DNA from: Coriobacteriaceae bacterium
GTDB taxonomy: Bacteria; Actinomycetota; Coriobacteriia; Coriobacteriales; Coriobacteriaceae
Reading direction: 5' to 3'
Assembly: GCA_025757745.1 (NCBI GenBank)
Contig: CP107217.1
Span: 1,612,001 to 1,676,000, forward strand
Length of the DNA stretch: 64,000 bases
Shown: one piece after another, positions 25,169 to 35,433 of the stretch
Numbering within the stretch: the stretch's first letter is position 1
How the letters are laid out: every line of letters starts with the position of its first letter
Notes under the pieces: model-generated
Databases searched by the model: none
What the model was told of the DNA's origin: nothing
Seen by the model: only the letters and a program-made list of their open reading frames with translations
Position numbers and translations under genes: made by a program

Positions 25169-26537
25169 TTACGCCACACCGTCGCGGGCCAGCTCCTCGG
25201 CAAGCGCTTCTGCCGGCATGGCCATAATCGCGTCGAGCTCGGCATCCACCTCGGGAATACGCTTCACCTTGAGCTTGCGCACCAAATCGCCACGGCACAT
25301 CACATGCATCGGCTCACGCAGGGCGCACAGGTCATCGAGCGGATTCTTGCGCGTCACCAGGATATCGGCGGCCTTGCCGCACTCGATCGTACCGGTCTCG
25401 CCGCCCAGCCCCAGCAGCTCGGCATTGACCTGCGTGGCCGTATGCAGCGCAAAGGCGTTACTCACACCCACGTACTTGGCAAAATAGGCTACCTCGCGCC
25501 ACATGTCGTACTGTGTCACAAACGGGCAGCTCGAGTCTGTGCCCAGGCCCACCTTAACGCCAGCTTCCAGTGCAGCACGGGCGCTCTCGATGATGCCCGA
25601 ACACACGATATCGCCGTTCTTCTTTTGTGTATCGGTCGAATGGGTCTTTTCCGGGTCGAGCAGCACAAACGGCAGCGCCGGGCTGATAGTGCAGGTAACG
25701 CTGGGTGCACGATCCTCAAGCTGAGTGCCCGCGGCGCCGCGGTACAGTTCCAAGATCTCGGGCGTCATCGGGGCACCGTGCTCGATCGTATCGACGCCGG
25801 CCTGAAGCGCAGCCTTCACGCCCTCGGTGCTCTCGACATGAGCCATGACCGGCAGGCCCACCTCGTGCGCCGCTTTGCACGCCGCCGCGGCAACCTCGAC
25901 CGGCATGCGCAGCACGCCCGGCTCGCCCACCTCGGTAGCGTCGAACACGCCGCCCGTCACGAACAGCTTGATGACATCGGCACCGCGCATACAGGTCTCG
26001 CACCTGCTCGGCTGCCTCGACGGGGCTGTTGGCCACCTGGGCGAACAAGCCCGCGCCATGGCCGCCCGGCACCGTGACGCCCGTTCCCGGCGCTACCAAG
26101 CGCGGACCCTGATACTTGCCGGCGTCGATAGCGTCGCGCACGGCAATGTCAGCAAACAACGGGTCGCCCGCGCCGCGCACCGTGGTCACGCCGCTTGCCA
26201 GCTGCTGCTGGGCACTGCCCTTAAGAATGTGGCGCACGATGGCGCGCCCCACGGGATTATCGAGCTTCTTCATCAGCGCGCCCGCATCGCCGGCCGAGAC
26301 AGGCTTGCCCGAGCCGCACAGGTGCACGTGCATATTGATGAGACCGGGCATGAGATACGCACCGCCCAGGTCGATAACCTCGGCACCCGCGGGCGCCTGC
26401 GCCACAGCACTCGGCCCCATCCAGGTGATGACGCCGCGCTCAACAGTCACGGCCATATCGGGTTGCGGCTCCATATGCTCCGAACCATCCAGAATGGTCG
26501 CATTGATAAACAACGTGGAACGATCGGCAGATGCCAT
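25169..26537 (-). pseudogene. amidohydrolase-family enzyme, frameshifted
   Basis: The N-terminal part from ATG 26537 (GGAGG upstream) has LMPGLINMHVHLCG, the first metal-binding HxH of the amidohydrolase superfamily. The C-terminal part has MAHVESTEG, GVDTIEHG and VGLGTDSSCP, with the further metal ligands. The two parts are in different frames. Reading RDL-MRGADVIKLFVTGGV requires removal of one base at about 25991. Repaired, the protein would be about 456 aa and look like an imidazolonepropionase- or prolidase-like hydrolase; the substrate is unclear. Apart from the shift all motifs are intact, so a base-calling error is possible. Confidence 0.75.
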
Positions 26538-26686
26538 ATCGAGCTCCTCCCTCACGATTAACTTGAACATTTGTCCATTATCACCTAGTCCCGCTGGATT
26601 GCTGCAGACGCATCGGTTAACGGAAGAAAGAGGGGATGTGGGGAGACGGAACACGTTGCAGTCCCACCCCAGCGACACCAGGGAAA

Positions 26687-26826
26687 TGTCTCGATCTGTA
26701 ACAGGTACAGGGTTATTAGGCCCCTTGATGTTACAGATCGAGACATTCGGTCGACGTTTCACCGGCTTGTCTCGATCTGTAACAATTACGAGCTCAAACA
26801 ACCTCTAAACGTTACAGATCGAGACA
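26687..26826. repeat. hairpin array B, two 59-bp units
   Basis: Units lie at 26687-26745 and 26768-26826, with a 22-nt spacer. Arms of the first unit are a perfect 17-bp match. The array ends 7 nt after the stop codon of the nuclease-like gene, so it lies in that gene's 3' untranslated region. Confidence 0.9.
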
Positions 26827-26833
26827 AAACCTC

Positions 26834-27910
26834 TCAGCGCCCATACCACTGGCATCTCCACTCCTCAGCCAATTCAACCTGCCGAGGAATACCCGCCAGC
26901 CTCATTTTCTCGATCAGCTTCCCCGGATTCTTGAGCTCATCAAACGTAAACCGAAGCACCTTATGCCCGAGCATTGTCAGATGAGATTCCCGCTGACGCT
27001 CTGCCACGAATGGGTCGACCGACTCCCGACCCTCGCCGTTCCGCAAGGTATACTTCCCCTTTCCGTCGAGCTCGCCGATGACACACGTCCCGTCCTCGAG
27101 CCGCCAAAAATAGTCGACGCGAAACACCTGGCTCGGATCGAGCGGGTCGCGAAACTCCACCTGCAGCTCCGGAACCGGAAAGCCGTACGCAATAAAGAAT
27201 GCTCGGAACCGAGACTCGCCGCCGTTTTCAGACAGCCCGTCCGCATACGACGCAATCACCTGTGCCCTGCGATACCCTCGCCTGCCCTCGCAATCGGCGC
27301 GGAGGCGCTCGCACAAATCCCCACGTGATACGCCTTTCGCCCGCAGTGCAGAATCGGCAATCGCCAACCCGTAGGAGAACGGTGCACGCAGTAGGCAATC
27401 CTCCACCGTGCGCCAAAACGACGTCACCTGCACGCCGTCGACTTGTTCAAGTGCGCCCGCCGCCTGCGGACGCAACAGCCGACATCCTGCACTCAGCGGC
27501 ACCGAGCAACCTGTCTTAACAAGATATCGTGGCCCAAGCAGATCATTCGGCACCTCCAGACCCCACAAAAGTGCCGCGTCATAGCCCCAAAACGCCCAAT
27601 CGGGATGAAACTCCGCAAGCCCTTTGATGGCCCGCAGCGCTCGCTCCGTCGGCGTCAGCGCATCCCAGTCATGTTGAAAGCAGAACAAATACGGCTCGGG
27701 TTCCGCGATATCGTCGGTTCCAACATGACGCCGCAGCCACATGAGCTCGGCATTGTCATGCGTTGCGAGCAGCGCACCTTGCTCGGTCGCCTCCGTGAGT
27801 CGCGCGAGCATCCTATTCCGCGCCAACGTGTTGCGAGTCGTATGCTTGTGCTTGAAAACGGTATTAGACACTTCCATCACCACCACATCGGACAAATGGA
27901 CCATCGTCAC
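26834..27910 (-). CDS. putative PD-(D/E)XK-like nuclease, flanked by hairpin arrays
   Basis: About 358 aa. The N-terminal half is of mixed helical type and may be an AbiEi/DUF559-associated winged helix (NTLARNRMLARLTEATEQGA). The C-terminal half has RVDYFW and VIGELDGKGKY, the D...ExD/K pattern of restriction-endonuclease-like folds, followed by ERQRESHLTMLGHKVLRF as in Vsr/DUF559 proteins. GTG 27910 has GGAGG at 5-nt spacing, and ATG 27904 is the alternative. Array C ends about 20 nt before the start and array B begins 7 nt after the stop, so its mRNA would carry hairpins at both ends. It shows no frame damage. Function is inferred from motifs only. Confidence 0.6.
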   Translation of the reverse strand: MTMVHLSDVVVMEVSNTVFKHKHTTRNTLARNRMLARLTEATEQGALLATHDNAELMWLRRHVGTDDIAEPEPYLFCFQHDWDALTPTERALRAIKGLAEFHPDWAFWGYDAALLWGLEVPNDLLGPRYLVKTGCSVPLSAGCRLLRPQAAGALEQVDGVQVTSFWRTVEDCLLRAPFSYGLAIADSALRAKGVSRGDLCERLRADCEGRRGYRRAQVIASYADGLSENGGESRFRAFFIAYGFPVPELQVEFRDPLDPSQVFRVDYFWRLEDGTCVIGELDGKGKYTLRNGEGRESVDPFVAERQRESHLTMLGHKVLRFTFDELKNPGKLIEKMRLAGIPRQVELAEEWRCQWYGR

Positions 27911-27929
27911 CGTTGCCTCCACCGACAAA

Positions 27930-28149
27930 CGTCTTGATCTGTAACAAGAAGAACGATTTTTGGACTGTAGATGTTACAGATTGAGACATTCCCCCCAGCC
28001 AGGTGCCAAACGTCTCGATCCGTAACAGTAAGACGTTCTTCAGGCCCCTAAACGTTACAGATTTAGACAAACCAGCGGCGCCCAAGCATTCGTCTCGTTC
28101 TGTAACAGGTAGACCGGTTTTTTGTCCCCAAACGTTACAGATCGAGACA
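27930..28149. repeat. hairpin array C, three 59-bp units
   Basis: Units lie at 27930-27988, 28011-28069 and 28091-28149, with spacers of 22 and 21 nt. Left arms read CGTCTTGATCTGTAACA, CGTCTCGATCCGTAACA and CGTCTCGTTCTGTAACA. The array lies between the 28189-28896 gene and the nuclease-like gene, both leftward, so it would be in their shared or separate untranslated RNA. Confidence 0.9.
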
Positions 28150-28188
28150 AAAAGGCAAAAGGCAGAGCAGGCGACAACTACCCATCCC

Positions 28189-28896
28189 CTACTCCCACTC
28201 CTGCTCGTAGATATTGAGCGACTTTACGTACCGCCCCTGGGCACCCATGATGTCGCGGACCAGACGCAAGAAGAAGCTGATGCACGAGGTGTCAAAGCCA
28301 TCCTGCAGGTCCTCGGGATGCGCCGCGCCCGGTCCATCGACCGCCGTGTCACTCAGGCGCGCGATGTCATACAGATAGAGCTGTCCCGCCGCCAGCCAGA
28401 CATCGTCGACGCAGGCGAGGCGCACCGCAATCGCGCCGTCGCTCCAATGCTCCTTTTGCACGATATGCGGGTCGTAGACATCAAAGCGATGATCGGTGCG
28501 CGTGTCCTTCAGCACGACCATGCCGGACGCAGGATCCTTGTCCAAAATGCCAAAGCGCGAGAAATACTGCGTGTCGCGTACCTGCTCGAGCCGCTTGAGC
28601 GAGGCAGGCGAAAGCGATGCCGGCGGCTCGTCAACATATAGCTCGAGCAGCGTTTTGCCATGGCGATAGGGGCGCTCGAAGAGCAGCCAATCGGTAAACG
28701 CCATGTTGTAGGCCATGATTTCGTTTTGAGAAGGCCCCTCGCAATAGCTGAGCCACGGGTCGACAATGACCTCGAACTGTTCGCGCGCCGGCTCCAGGAA
28801 TTGAAACTTCCGCAGCATCCAAAAGTGAGCCATGTCGGCAATATCGTTGCCGACGGCTTCAGCCAGCTCTGCTCGGTCAAAAGCGTGGTCAGTCAT
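28189..28896 (-). CDS. hypothetical protein
   Basis: 235 aa from ATG 28896 after GAGGAGG. It is soluble, acidic and without signal peptide. Blocks such as FQFLEPAREQFEVIVDPWLSY and YNMAFTDWLLFERPY suggest an alpha-helical SEC-C or DUF-type protein, but I do not recognise the family. The codon pattern fits the neighbourhood. Its stop is 40 nt before array C. Confidence 0.7.
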   Translation of the reverse strand: MTDHAFDRAELAEAVGNDIADMAHFWMLRKFQFLEPAREQFEVIVDPWLSYCEGPSQNEIMAYNMAFTDWLLFERPYRHGKTLLELYVDEPPASLSPASLKRLEQVRDTQYFSRFGILDKDPASGMVVLKDTRTDHRFDVYDPHIVQKEHWSDGAIAVRLACVDDVWLAAGQLYLYDIARLSDTAVDGPGAAHPEDLQDGFDTSCISFFLRLVRDIMGAQGRYVKSLNIYEQEWE

Positions 28897-29191
28897 GGCA
28901 TCCTCCTCAAACTGATGGACCTCAATTTGAGCTTACGAGGAGGGTGGGCAGCCACGACCAGCGCGGGCAAAATAGGCCTCCGGCTGCAAACCAGATGCTG
29001 ACCAAACACTTGACGAAAAGCTTGACCGAAAATGCGCGCCGCAACAAAACCGCAGGTAAACATCGACGGCCAACCCGCCCTTTTGAGCCAGATGCCCGCA
29101 GCCACCACAGAAACAACAGGTGACCACAGCCCAAGAAGTCGACAAATGAACACCCGCACGTCGACAAACGAGCAAACTGCTCGCAAAGAGT
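28897..29191. other. intergenic, no recognised gene
   Basis: Several overlapping minus-strand frames of about 90-105 codons are open here. They have no ribosome binding sites, and their composition (many Cys, Trp and Leu) looks non-coding. The interval probably holds promoter signals for the 28896 gene only. Confidence 0.4.
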
Positions 29192-29231
29192 GTCCCCAAC
29201 GACTAGACAAAAAAGGCTAGTCATTGGGGAC
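29192..29231. repeat. GGGGAC-family hairpin downstream of gltD
   Basis: GTCCCCAACGACTAG at 29192-29206 pairs with CTAGTCATTGGGGAC at 29217-29231 (one mismatch), with a 10-nt A-rich loop. Pairing can be extended outward over AGAGT/GTTCTT imperfectly. It begins just past the gltD stop (TAA at 29249-29251, minus strand). Confidence 0.75.
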
Positions 29232-29248
29232 GTTCTTAAATGACTACT

Positions 29249-30730
29249 TTACAGTTCCAGTGCCTCGGCGACTTCGGCTGCGCAGGCCAGGGCATCGGCC
29301 ATGGCACTCACCACGAGCGAGCTGCCGTTGCGGGCATCACCCGCCACATACACCGGCGCGGCATCCGCGGCGACACCCTCCGTGCGAGCCGCGAGATGCG
29401 AGCCCTCGGCAGCCATCACCGGCAGCGGACGACCAGCGGTGGCAACAGGCACGCTCACCGCATCGAACACGCCGTGCTCCGGACCCGTAAAGCCACAGGC
29501 GATGAGCACCAGCTGGGCCGGCACCTCGTGCTCGGAGCCCGCAATGCGTTCGGGCTTGCCGGCCGACCAATCCAGATCGACCACGCGCAGACCCGCAGCC
29601 GCGCCCTTCTTGTCCAGCAGCACCTCGAGCGTGTCCACGCCCCAAGCGCGCATCTCGCCGCCCATGGCAGCGATAGCCTCCTGCTGGCCGTAGTCGGTCT
29701 TCTTCACGTTGGGCCACTGCGGCCAGGGGTTGCTCGCCGCGCGCTTATCGGGCGCAGCCGGCAAGAACTCAAACTGGCGCACGCTGCGCGCGCCCTGACG
29801 CACGGCGGTACCCACGCAGTCGTTTCCAGTATCGCCACCGCCAATGACCACGACGTCCAGGCCGCGCGCGTTCACCGCGGGCTTGCCGCCATCGAGCACC
29901 GAGACGGTCGAAGCCGTCAGGTAGTCCACGGCATACACCACGCCCGGGGCATCAATGTTCGCAGCCGAAAGTCCACGCGGAGCACGGGCGCCGGCAGCCA
30001 CCACGGCGGCGTCAAAGTCGTCGAGCCTGGCGGTAACCTTGGGATCGCTCACGTCGGCGCCCAGCTCGAACACAATGCCAAGCTCACGCATAAGTGCCAC
30101 GCGACGCTCGACCACGGACTTCTCGAGCTTCATGTTGGGAATGCCGTATATGAGCAGGCCGCCCGGGCGGTCGTCGCGCTCAAACACCGTCACGCGGGCG
30201 CCACGACGCGCAAGCTCCCATGCCGCCACCAGACCAGCAGGACCGGAGCCCACCACGGCAACCGTGGGTGCGCCCTCCCCTGCCGGCTCAAAGCGACGCG
30301 GACCGCCGTTGGCCCACTCATAGTCGCTGATCGCGCGCTCGTTGTCGTGAATCGTCGTGGGCCGGCCATCGACCGAGCCCAGGTTGCACGCGGCCTCGCA
30401 CAGCGCCGGGCACACGCGGCTCGTGAACTCAGGCATGGGCGAGGTGAGCGACAGGCGCTCGGCAGCCTCGTCCCAGCGGCCGCGGTACACCAGCTCATTC
30501 CACTCGGGAATCAGGTTGTGCAGCGGGCAGCCGCTCGGGCGTGCCTTGCCAAAGCTCGCGCCCATCTGGCAAAACGCCACGCCGCACATCATGCAGCGGC
30601 TCGCCTGGGCACGGCGTGCATCGTCGTCAAGCTCCACGTACAGCGGATCGAAATCGCGGCTGCGCTCTTCCACGGGGCGAAGCTCGTGGGTCACACGATC
30701 GATATCAAGAAAAGCACCGGGCTTACCCAT
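29249..30730 (-). CDS. gltD: glutamate synthase, small subunit
   Basis: 493 aa. The N-terminal cysteine cluster CMMCGVAFCQMG...CPLHN with CPALCEAACN binds two 4Fe-4S clusters. Two Rossmann motifs follow: VVGSGPAGLVAAW for FAD and VVIGGGDTGNDCVGTA for NADPH. It supplies electrons from NADPH to GltB for making two glutamates from glutamine and 2-oxoglutarate. It starts 5 nt after the gltB stop. Confidence 0.95.
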   Translation of the reverse strand: MGKPGAFLDIDRVTHELRPVEERSRDFDPLYVELDDDARRAQASRCMMCGVAFCQMGASFGKARPSGCPLHNLIPEWNELVYRGRWDEAAERLSLTSPMPEFTSRVCPALCEAACNLGSVDGRPTTIHDNERAISDYEWANGGPRRFEPAGEGAPTVAVVGSGPAGLVAAWELARRGARVTVFERDDRPGGLLIYGIPNMKLEKSVVERRVALMRELGIVFELGADVSDPKVTARLDDFDAAVVAAGARAPRGLSAANIDAPGVVYAVDYLTASTVSVLDGGKPAVNARGLDVVVIGGGDTGNDCVGTAVRQGARSVRQFEFLPAAPDKRAASNPWPQWPNVKKTDYGQQEAIAAMGGEMRAWGVDTLEVLLDKKGAAAGLRVVDLDWSAGKPERIAGSEHEVPAQLVLIACGFTGPEHGVFDAVSVPVATAGRPLPVMAAEGSHLAARTEGVAADAAPVYVAGDARNGSSLVVSAMADALACAAEVAEALEL

Positions 30731-30735
30731 GGCAC

Positions 30736-33700
30736 TTACGCCTCCTTCTTGGTCGAAGCAACAAAGCTGGCAGCCACGGACGCAGCGCCCGCAGCACCGC
30801 CCGCAATATCGAAGCGAGCGACATCCGCGGCGCTCGCGCGACCGGTCACAATGTCAAACGCCAGCTCCTCTGCCTGCGCATGCGTCTTACCGGCAGCCTC
30901 GCTCGCAGCGACAATCGCCAGCACACGCTCGTACTCGGTCGGAATGACCTTCACAAAGTGCTTGCTCATCGTCTCAAAGCTGTAGAGCAGCTTGATGCCG
31001 CGCGGGCTCTGCGTCGCGTCCACGTGCTCCTGGATGAGCTCGCGAATCTGCGCCAGCTCGCCGGCAGTCGGGGCCTTGAGCTCAACGCTCTCGTGGTTCA
31101 CGCGGGCATCGAGCGTGCCGTACTGGTCAAAAACATAAGCCACGCCACCCGTCATGCCGGCAGCGAAGTTCTGCCCGACCTCGCCCAGGATGAGCGCCAG
31201 GCCACCCGTCATGTACTCGCAACCGTGGTTGCCGCAACCCTCGACCACCACGGTGGCACCGGAGTTGCGTACGCCAAAGCGCTGGCCGGCCAGGCCGTTG
31301 ATGAAGCCACGGCCGCTCGTGGCACCAAAGAACGCAACGTTGCCCACGATGATGTTTTCGTCGAACTTATAGGTCGCATGCGGGTTGGGGCGCACCGACA
31401 CCTCGCCGCCCGAAAGGCCCTTGCCAAAGTAGTCGTTGGCGTCGCCGCACACGTTGAGCGTAATGCCGCGCGGCAGGAAGGCGCCAAAGCTCTGACCGGC
31501 CGAGCCATCGCAATCGATGGTGATGGAGCCGGCGGGCAGGCCCTCGGGATGCGCCTTGGTCACCGCGTTGCCCAAGATGGTGCCCACGCAGCGGTTGACG
31601 TTGGCGATATCGGCGCGGAAGCGAATCGGGCGCAGTTGCGCGCGAGCGTCGGCCGTGTAGGGCACAAACAGCGTGGAGTCGAGCGTCTTGTCGAGCTCGC
31701 TGTCCGCAGCCATCTGGGGCAGGAAGTGACGGCCGTCGGCACCCGGGATATGGGCACCAAACTCACAGGTCGCACCTGCCAGCACGGGCGACAGATCCAG
31801 CAGGTTAGCCTTGCGGTTGCCCGGGACCTCGATCTGGCGCAAGCACTCGGGATGGCCGACCATCTCGTCGACGGTGCGGAAGCCCAGGCTCGCCATGACC
31901 TCGCGCAGCTGCTCGGCAACAAAGAGCATAAAGTGCTCGACATGCTCGGGCTTGCCGCGGAAGCCGCGACGCAGGCGACAGTTTTGCGTCGCGATGCCGG
32001 CGGGGCAGGTATCCTGCTGGCAGTCGCGCTGCATGAAGCAGCCCATCGAGATGAGCGGCATGGTCGCAAAGCCAAACTCCTCGGCGCCCAGCAGGCAGGC
32101 GACGGCAACATCGGTGCCGTCCATGAGCTTGCCGTCGGCCTCGAGCACCACGCGTGAGCGCAGGCCGTTTTGCAGCAGCGTCTGCTGGGCCTCGGCAAGG
32201 CCGAGCTCCAGCGGCAGGCCGGCATGCCAAATGGAATCGCGCGCCGCGGCACCCGAGCCGCCATTGTGGCCGCTGATCAAGATCTTGTCGGCAGCGCCCT
32301 TGGCCACACCGGTTGCGATGGTGCCGACGCCGGCCTCGCTGACCAGCTTGACCGACACGCGCGCGCCGGGGTTGGCATTCTTAAGGTCAAAGATCAGCTC
32401 TGCCAGGTCCTCGATGGAGTAGATGTCGTGGTGCGGCGGAGGCGAGATCAGGCCGATGCCGGGCGTGGACTGACGGACCTCGGCAATCCAGGGGTAGACC
32501 TTCTTGCCGGGCAGGTGGCCACCCTCGCCGGGCTTGGCGCCCTGGGCCATCTTGATCTGAATCTCGAAGGCGCTGCACAGGTAGCGGCTCGTCACGCCAA
32601 AGCGCGCACTTGCCACCTGCTTGATCGCGGAGTTCTTGGAATCACCGTTAGCCAGCGGGGTCTCGCGACGCGGATCCTCACCGCCCTCGCCGGAGTTGGA
32701 ACGGCCGTGCAGGCGGTTCATGGCGATGGCCATGCACTCGTGTGCTTCCTTGCTGATGGAGCCGTACGACATGGCGCCGGTGTTAAAGCGGCGGACGATG
32801 TTGAGCGCGGGCTCGACCTCGTCGAGCGAAACCGGCGTGCGGCCGCTGGCATCAAAGTCGAGCAAGTCGCGCAGACGCACGGCACGGCCGGTGCGGTGCA
32901 GGCGGGCGCTGTACTCCTTAAAGGTGTCGTAGCTGTCCTCACGGCAGGCGGTCTGCAGCAAGTAGACAGTCTGCGGATCGATGAGGTGATCCTCGCCGCC
33001 GAGCGGGCGCCACTTGGTCAGACCCAGTGTGGGCAGCTGATCGGGAGCCGGGCTCTTAAGGATAGCGAGCGCGGCGTCGTAGCGCTCGTTTTGCTCGCAC
33101 TCAACGTCCTCGACACCCATACCGCCCACACGGCTCACCGTGCCGGCGAAGTACGCGTTGACGAACTCCGGCGTAAAGCCCACGGCCTCGAAGATCTGCG
33201 CCGAATGGTAGCTCTGCACCGTGGAGATGCCCATCTTAGACATGATGGAAACGATGCCGGCGGTCGCAGCCTTGTTGTAGTTGGCGATGCCCTGCTCGAC
33301 CGTCACGTCCAGGTCGCCGCGTGCCGCCAGATCGCGGATGCACGCATGTGCGTTGTACGGATAGATGCCGCTCGCGGAGTAGCCCACCAGTGCCGCAAAG
33401 TCGTGCGGGGACACGGCGTCGCCGCACTCCACCACGATGTCGGCAAAGGTACGCACGCCAGCGCGAATCAGGTGGTTGTGCACACAGCCCACGGCGAGCA
33501 GCGACGGCACGGGCACCTCGCCCGCAGCGGCACGATCGCTCAACACCACAATGTTCACGCCGTCGCGGACCGCAGCCTCAACGTCCTCGGCAAGCTGTTT
33601 GAGCGCAGCCTGCAGCGCGCCCTCGCCGGCATCGCGGCGGTAGACGGCACGGAAACGACGGGTCTTAAAGCCAACACGGTCGATGGCACAGATATGCTCG

Positions 33701-35433
33701 AGCTCTTCCTCGTTGAGCAATGGGCGCTCCAAGCGCACCAGCTGACAGGCCGTGCGGGAATCCTCGAGCAGGTTGCCGTGGTTGCCCAGGTAGAGCGTGG
33801 TCGAAGTCACCATGTGCTCGCGCAGGGCATCGATCGGAGGATTCGTGACCTGAGCGAACAGCTGATAGAAGTAGTCAAAGAACGAACGCGTCTTCTTGGA
33901 CAGGCAGGCCAACGGCGCATCGATACCCATCGAGGCGAGCGGGGCCTTGCCCTGCTGGGCCATGGGGCGCACGACCTCGTCAACATCATCCCAGTGATAG
34001 CCGAGCTTGGCCATGCGCACGGCGGCGGGCACCTCGGCATCCTCGGCGGGCGCGGGCGCGGCGGGCTTGTCGAGTGCGTCGACGGTCAGCGTCTCCTCGG
34101 CGATCCAGTCGCGATAGGGCTTTTCCTTGGCGTAACGGGCGCGCAGCTCGTCGTTGTAGATGACGCGGCCGCGGGCAAAATCGACCTCGAGCATCTGGCC
34201 CGGTCCCAGGCAGCCGCTCGTCAGGATGTTCTCGGGGCTCACCTCGATGGTGCCCACCTCACTTGCCAGCATAAAGCGACCGTCGCGCGTCACATAGTAG
34301 CGGGCGGGACGCAGGCCGTTACGGTCGAGGGCGGCACCCAGCGTGCGACCGTCGGTAAAGGCGATGGCCGCCGGGCCATCCCACGGCTCCATGAGCATGG
34401 ACTGGTAGGCATCGTAGGCGCGGCGTTCCTCGCTCAGATTGTCGTTGTGGTCCCACGGCTCGGGCAGCAGCATGGACGCGGCACGCGTGAGCGGGCGACC
34501 GTTCATGACCAAAAACTCGAGCACGTTGTCCAAAATCGCAGAGTCGGAACCCTCGCGGTTGATGATGGGCATCACACGCTCAAGATCGTGCTGCAGCACG
34601 GGGCTGTACAGATTGGGCTCGCGGGCGCGAATCCAGTTGACGTTGCCCTTGAGGGTGTTGATCTCGCCGTTGTGGATGATAAAGCGGTTGGGGTGCGCGC
34701 GCTCCCAGCTGGGCGCGGTGTTGGTGGAGTAGCGCGAGTGGACGAGCGCCACGGCCGTCTTGACGGCGGCGTCGTTGAGGTCGATGAAGAAGCGGCGCAT
34801 CTGCGTGGCAACCAGCATGCCCTTGTACACGATGGTGCGCGAGCTCATGGAGCACACATAGAAGATCTTGTCGCGCAGGGCAAACTCGGCGTCGGCCTTC
34901 TTCTCGATGGTGCGGCGGCACACGTACAGGCGACGCTCGAAGGCATCGCCAGCGGGCGTGTCGTCGGGGCGACCCAGGAAGGCCTGCAGGATAGTAGGCA
35001 TGCAGGCGCGGGCCGTCTCGCCCAGATCGTGCGGGTCGACCGGCACCTCGCGCCAAAAGAGCAGCGGCACGCCGGCCTCGGCGCAGCCCTCCTCAAACAC
35101 GCGGCGGGCATCCTCTACGCCCTTGTCGTCCTGCGGGAAGAACAGCATGGCCACGCCATAGTCGCCCTCTGCCGGCAGAATCTGGCCACACTTTTGAGCC
35201 TCTTTACGGAAAAAGTGATGCGGAACCTGGAACAGGATGCCAGCGCCGTCGCCAGTGTTCTTCTCGAGTCCTGTGCCGCCGCGGTGCTCCAAGTTGACCA
35301 GAATGGACAGCGCATCGTCCAGAATCTGGTGATGGCGCTCACCGTTGATATCGGCAAGCGCGCCGATGCCACATGCATCGTGATCGAATTCGGGGCGATA
35401 AAGGCCCTGCTGCTGAGCGGAATCTGCCTGCAT
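30736..35433 (-). CDS. gltB: glutamate synthase, large subunit
   Basis: 1,565 aa, full length. A 20-residue propeptide precedes the catalytic Cys21 (HDACGIGAL), which becomes the N-terminal nucleophile of the glutaminase domain. The central domain, the FMN-binding synthase barrel (PGEGGHLPGKKV, SGHNGGSGA) and the 3Fe-4S motif CFMQRDCQQDTCPAG are followed by the GXGXG beta-helix domain (GANDYFGKGLSGG-like). It is co-transcribed with gltD. GGGGAGG precedes the ATG. Confidence 0.95.
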   Translation of the reverse strand: MQADSAQQQGLYRPEFDHDACGIGALADINGERHHQILDDALSILVNLEHRGGTGLEKNTGDGAGILFQVPHHFFRKEAQKCGQILPAEGDYGVAMLFFPQDDKGVEDARRVFEEGCAEAGVPLLFWREVPVDPHDLGETARACMPTILQAFLGRPDDTPAGDAFERRLYVCRRTIEKKADAEFALRDKIFYVCSMSSRTIVYKGMLVATQMRRFFIDLNDAAVKTAVALVHSRYSTNTAPSWERAHPNRFIIHNGEINTLKGNVNWIRAREPNLYSPVLQHDLERVMPIINREGSDSAILDNVLEFLVMNGRPLTRAASMLLPEPWDHNDNLSEERRAYDAYQSMLMEPWDGPAAIAFTDGRTLGAALDRNGLRPARYYVTRDGRFMLASEVGTIEVSPENILTSGCLGPGQMLEVDFARGRVIYNDELRARYAKEKPYRDWIAEETLTVDALDKPAAPAPAEDAEVPAAVRMAKLGYHWDDVDEVVRPMAQQGKAPLASMGIDAPLACLSKKTRSFFDYFYQLFAQVTNPPIDALREHMVTSTTLYLGNHGNLLEDSRTACQLVRLERPLLNEEELEHICAIDRVGFKTRRFRAVYRRDAGEGALQAALKQLAEDVEAAVRDGVNIVVLSDRAAAGEVPVPSLLAVGCVHNHLIRAGVRTFADIVVECGDAVSPHDFAALVGYSASGIYPYNAHACIRDLAARGDLDVTVEQGIANYNKAATAGIVSIMSKMGISTVQSYHSAQIFEAVGFTPEFVNAYFAGTVSRVGGMGVEDVECEQNERYDAALAILKSPAPDQLPTLGLTKWRPLGGEDHLIDPQTVYLLQTACREDSYDTFKEYSARLHRTGRAVRLRDLLDFDASGRTPVSLDEVEPALNIVRRFNTGAMSYGSISKEAHECMAIAMNRLHGRSNSGEGGEDPRRETPLANGDSKNSAIKQVASARFGVTSRYLCSAFEIQIKMAQGAKPGEGGHLPGKKVYPWIAEVRQSTPGIGLISPPPHHDIYSIEDLAELIFDLKNANPGARVSVKLVSEAGVGTIATGVAKGAADKILISGHNGGSGAAARDSIWHAGLPLELGLAEAQQTLLQNGLRSRVVLEADGKLMDGTDVAVACLLGAEEFGFATMPLISMGCFMQRDCQQDTCPAGIATQNCRLRRGFRGKPEHVEHFMLFVAEQLREVMASLGFRTVDEMVGHPECLRQIEVPGNRKANLLDLSPVLAGATCEFGAHIPGADGRHFLPQMAADSELDKTLDSTLFVPYTADARAQLRPIRFRADIANVNRCVGTILGNAVTKAHPEGLPAGSITIDCDGSAGQSFGAFLPRGITLNVCGDANDYFGKGLSGGEVSVRPNPHATYKFDENIIVGNVAFFGATSGRGFINGLAGQRFGVRNSGATVVVEGCGNHGCEYMTGGLALILGEVGQNFAAGMTGGVAYVFDQYGTLDARVNHESVELKAPTAGELAQIRELIQEHVDATQSPRGIKLLYSFETMSKHFVKVIPTEYERVLAIVAASEAAGKTHAQAEELAFDIVTGRASAADVARFDIAGGAAGAASVAASFVASTKKEA

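Noticed and set aside
28893..29224. Small membrane protein genes on the minus strand
   Set aside because: Three overlapping frames are all open, none has a ribosome binding site, and the composition looks random.
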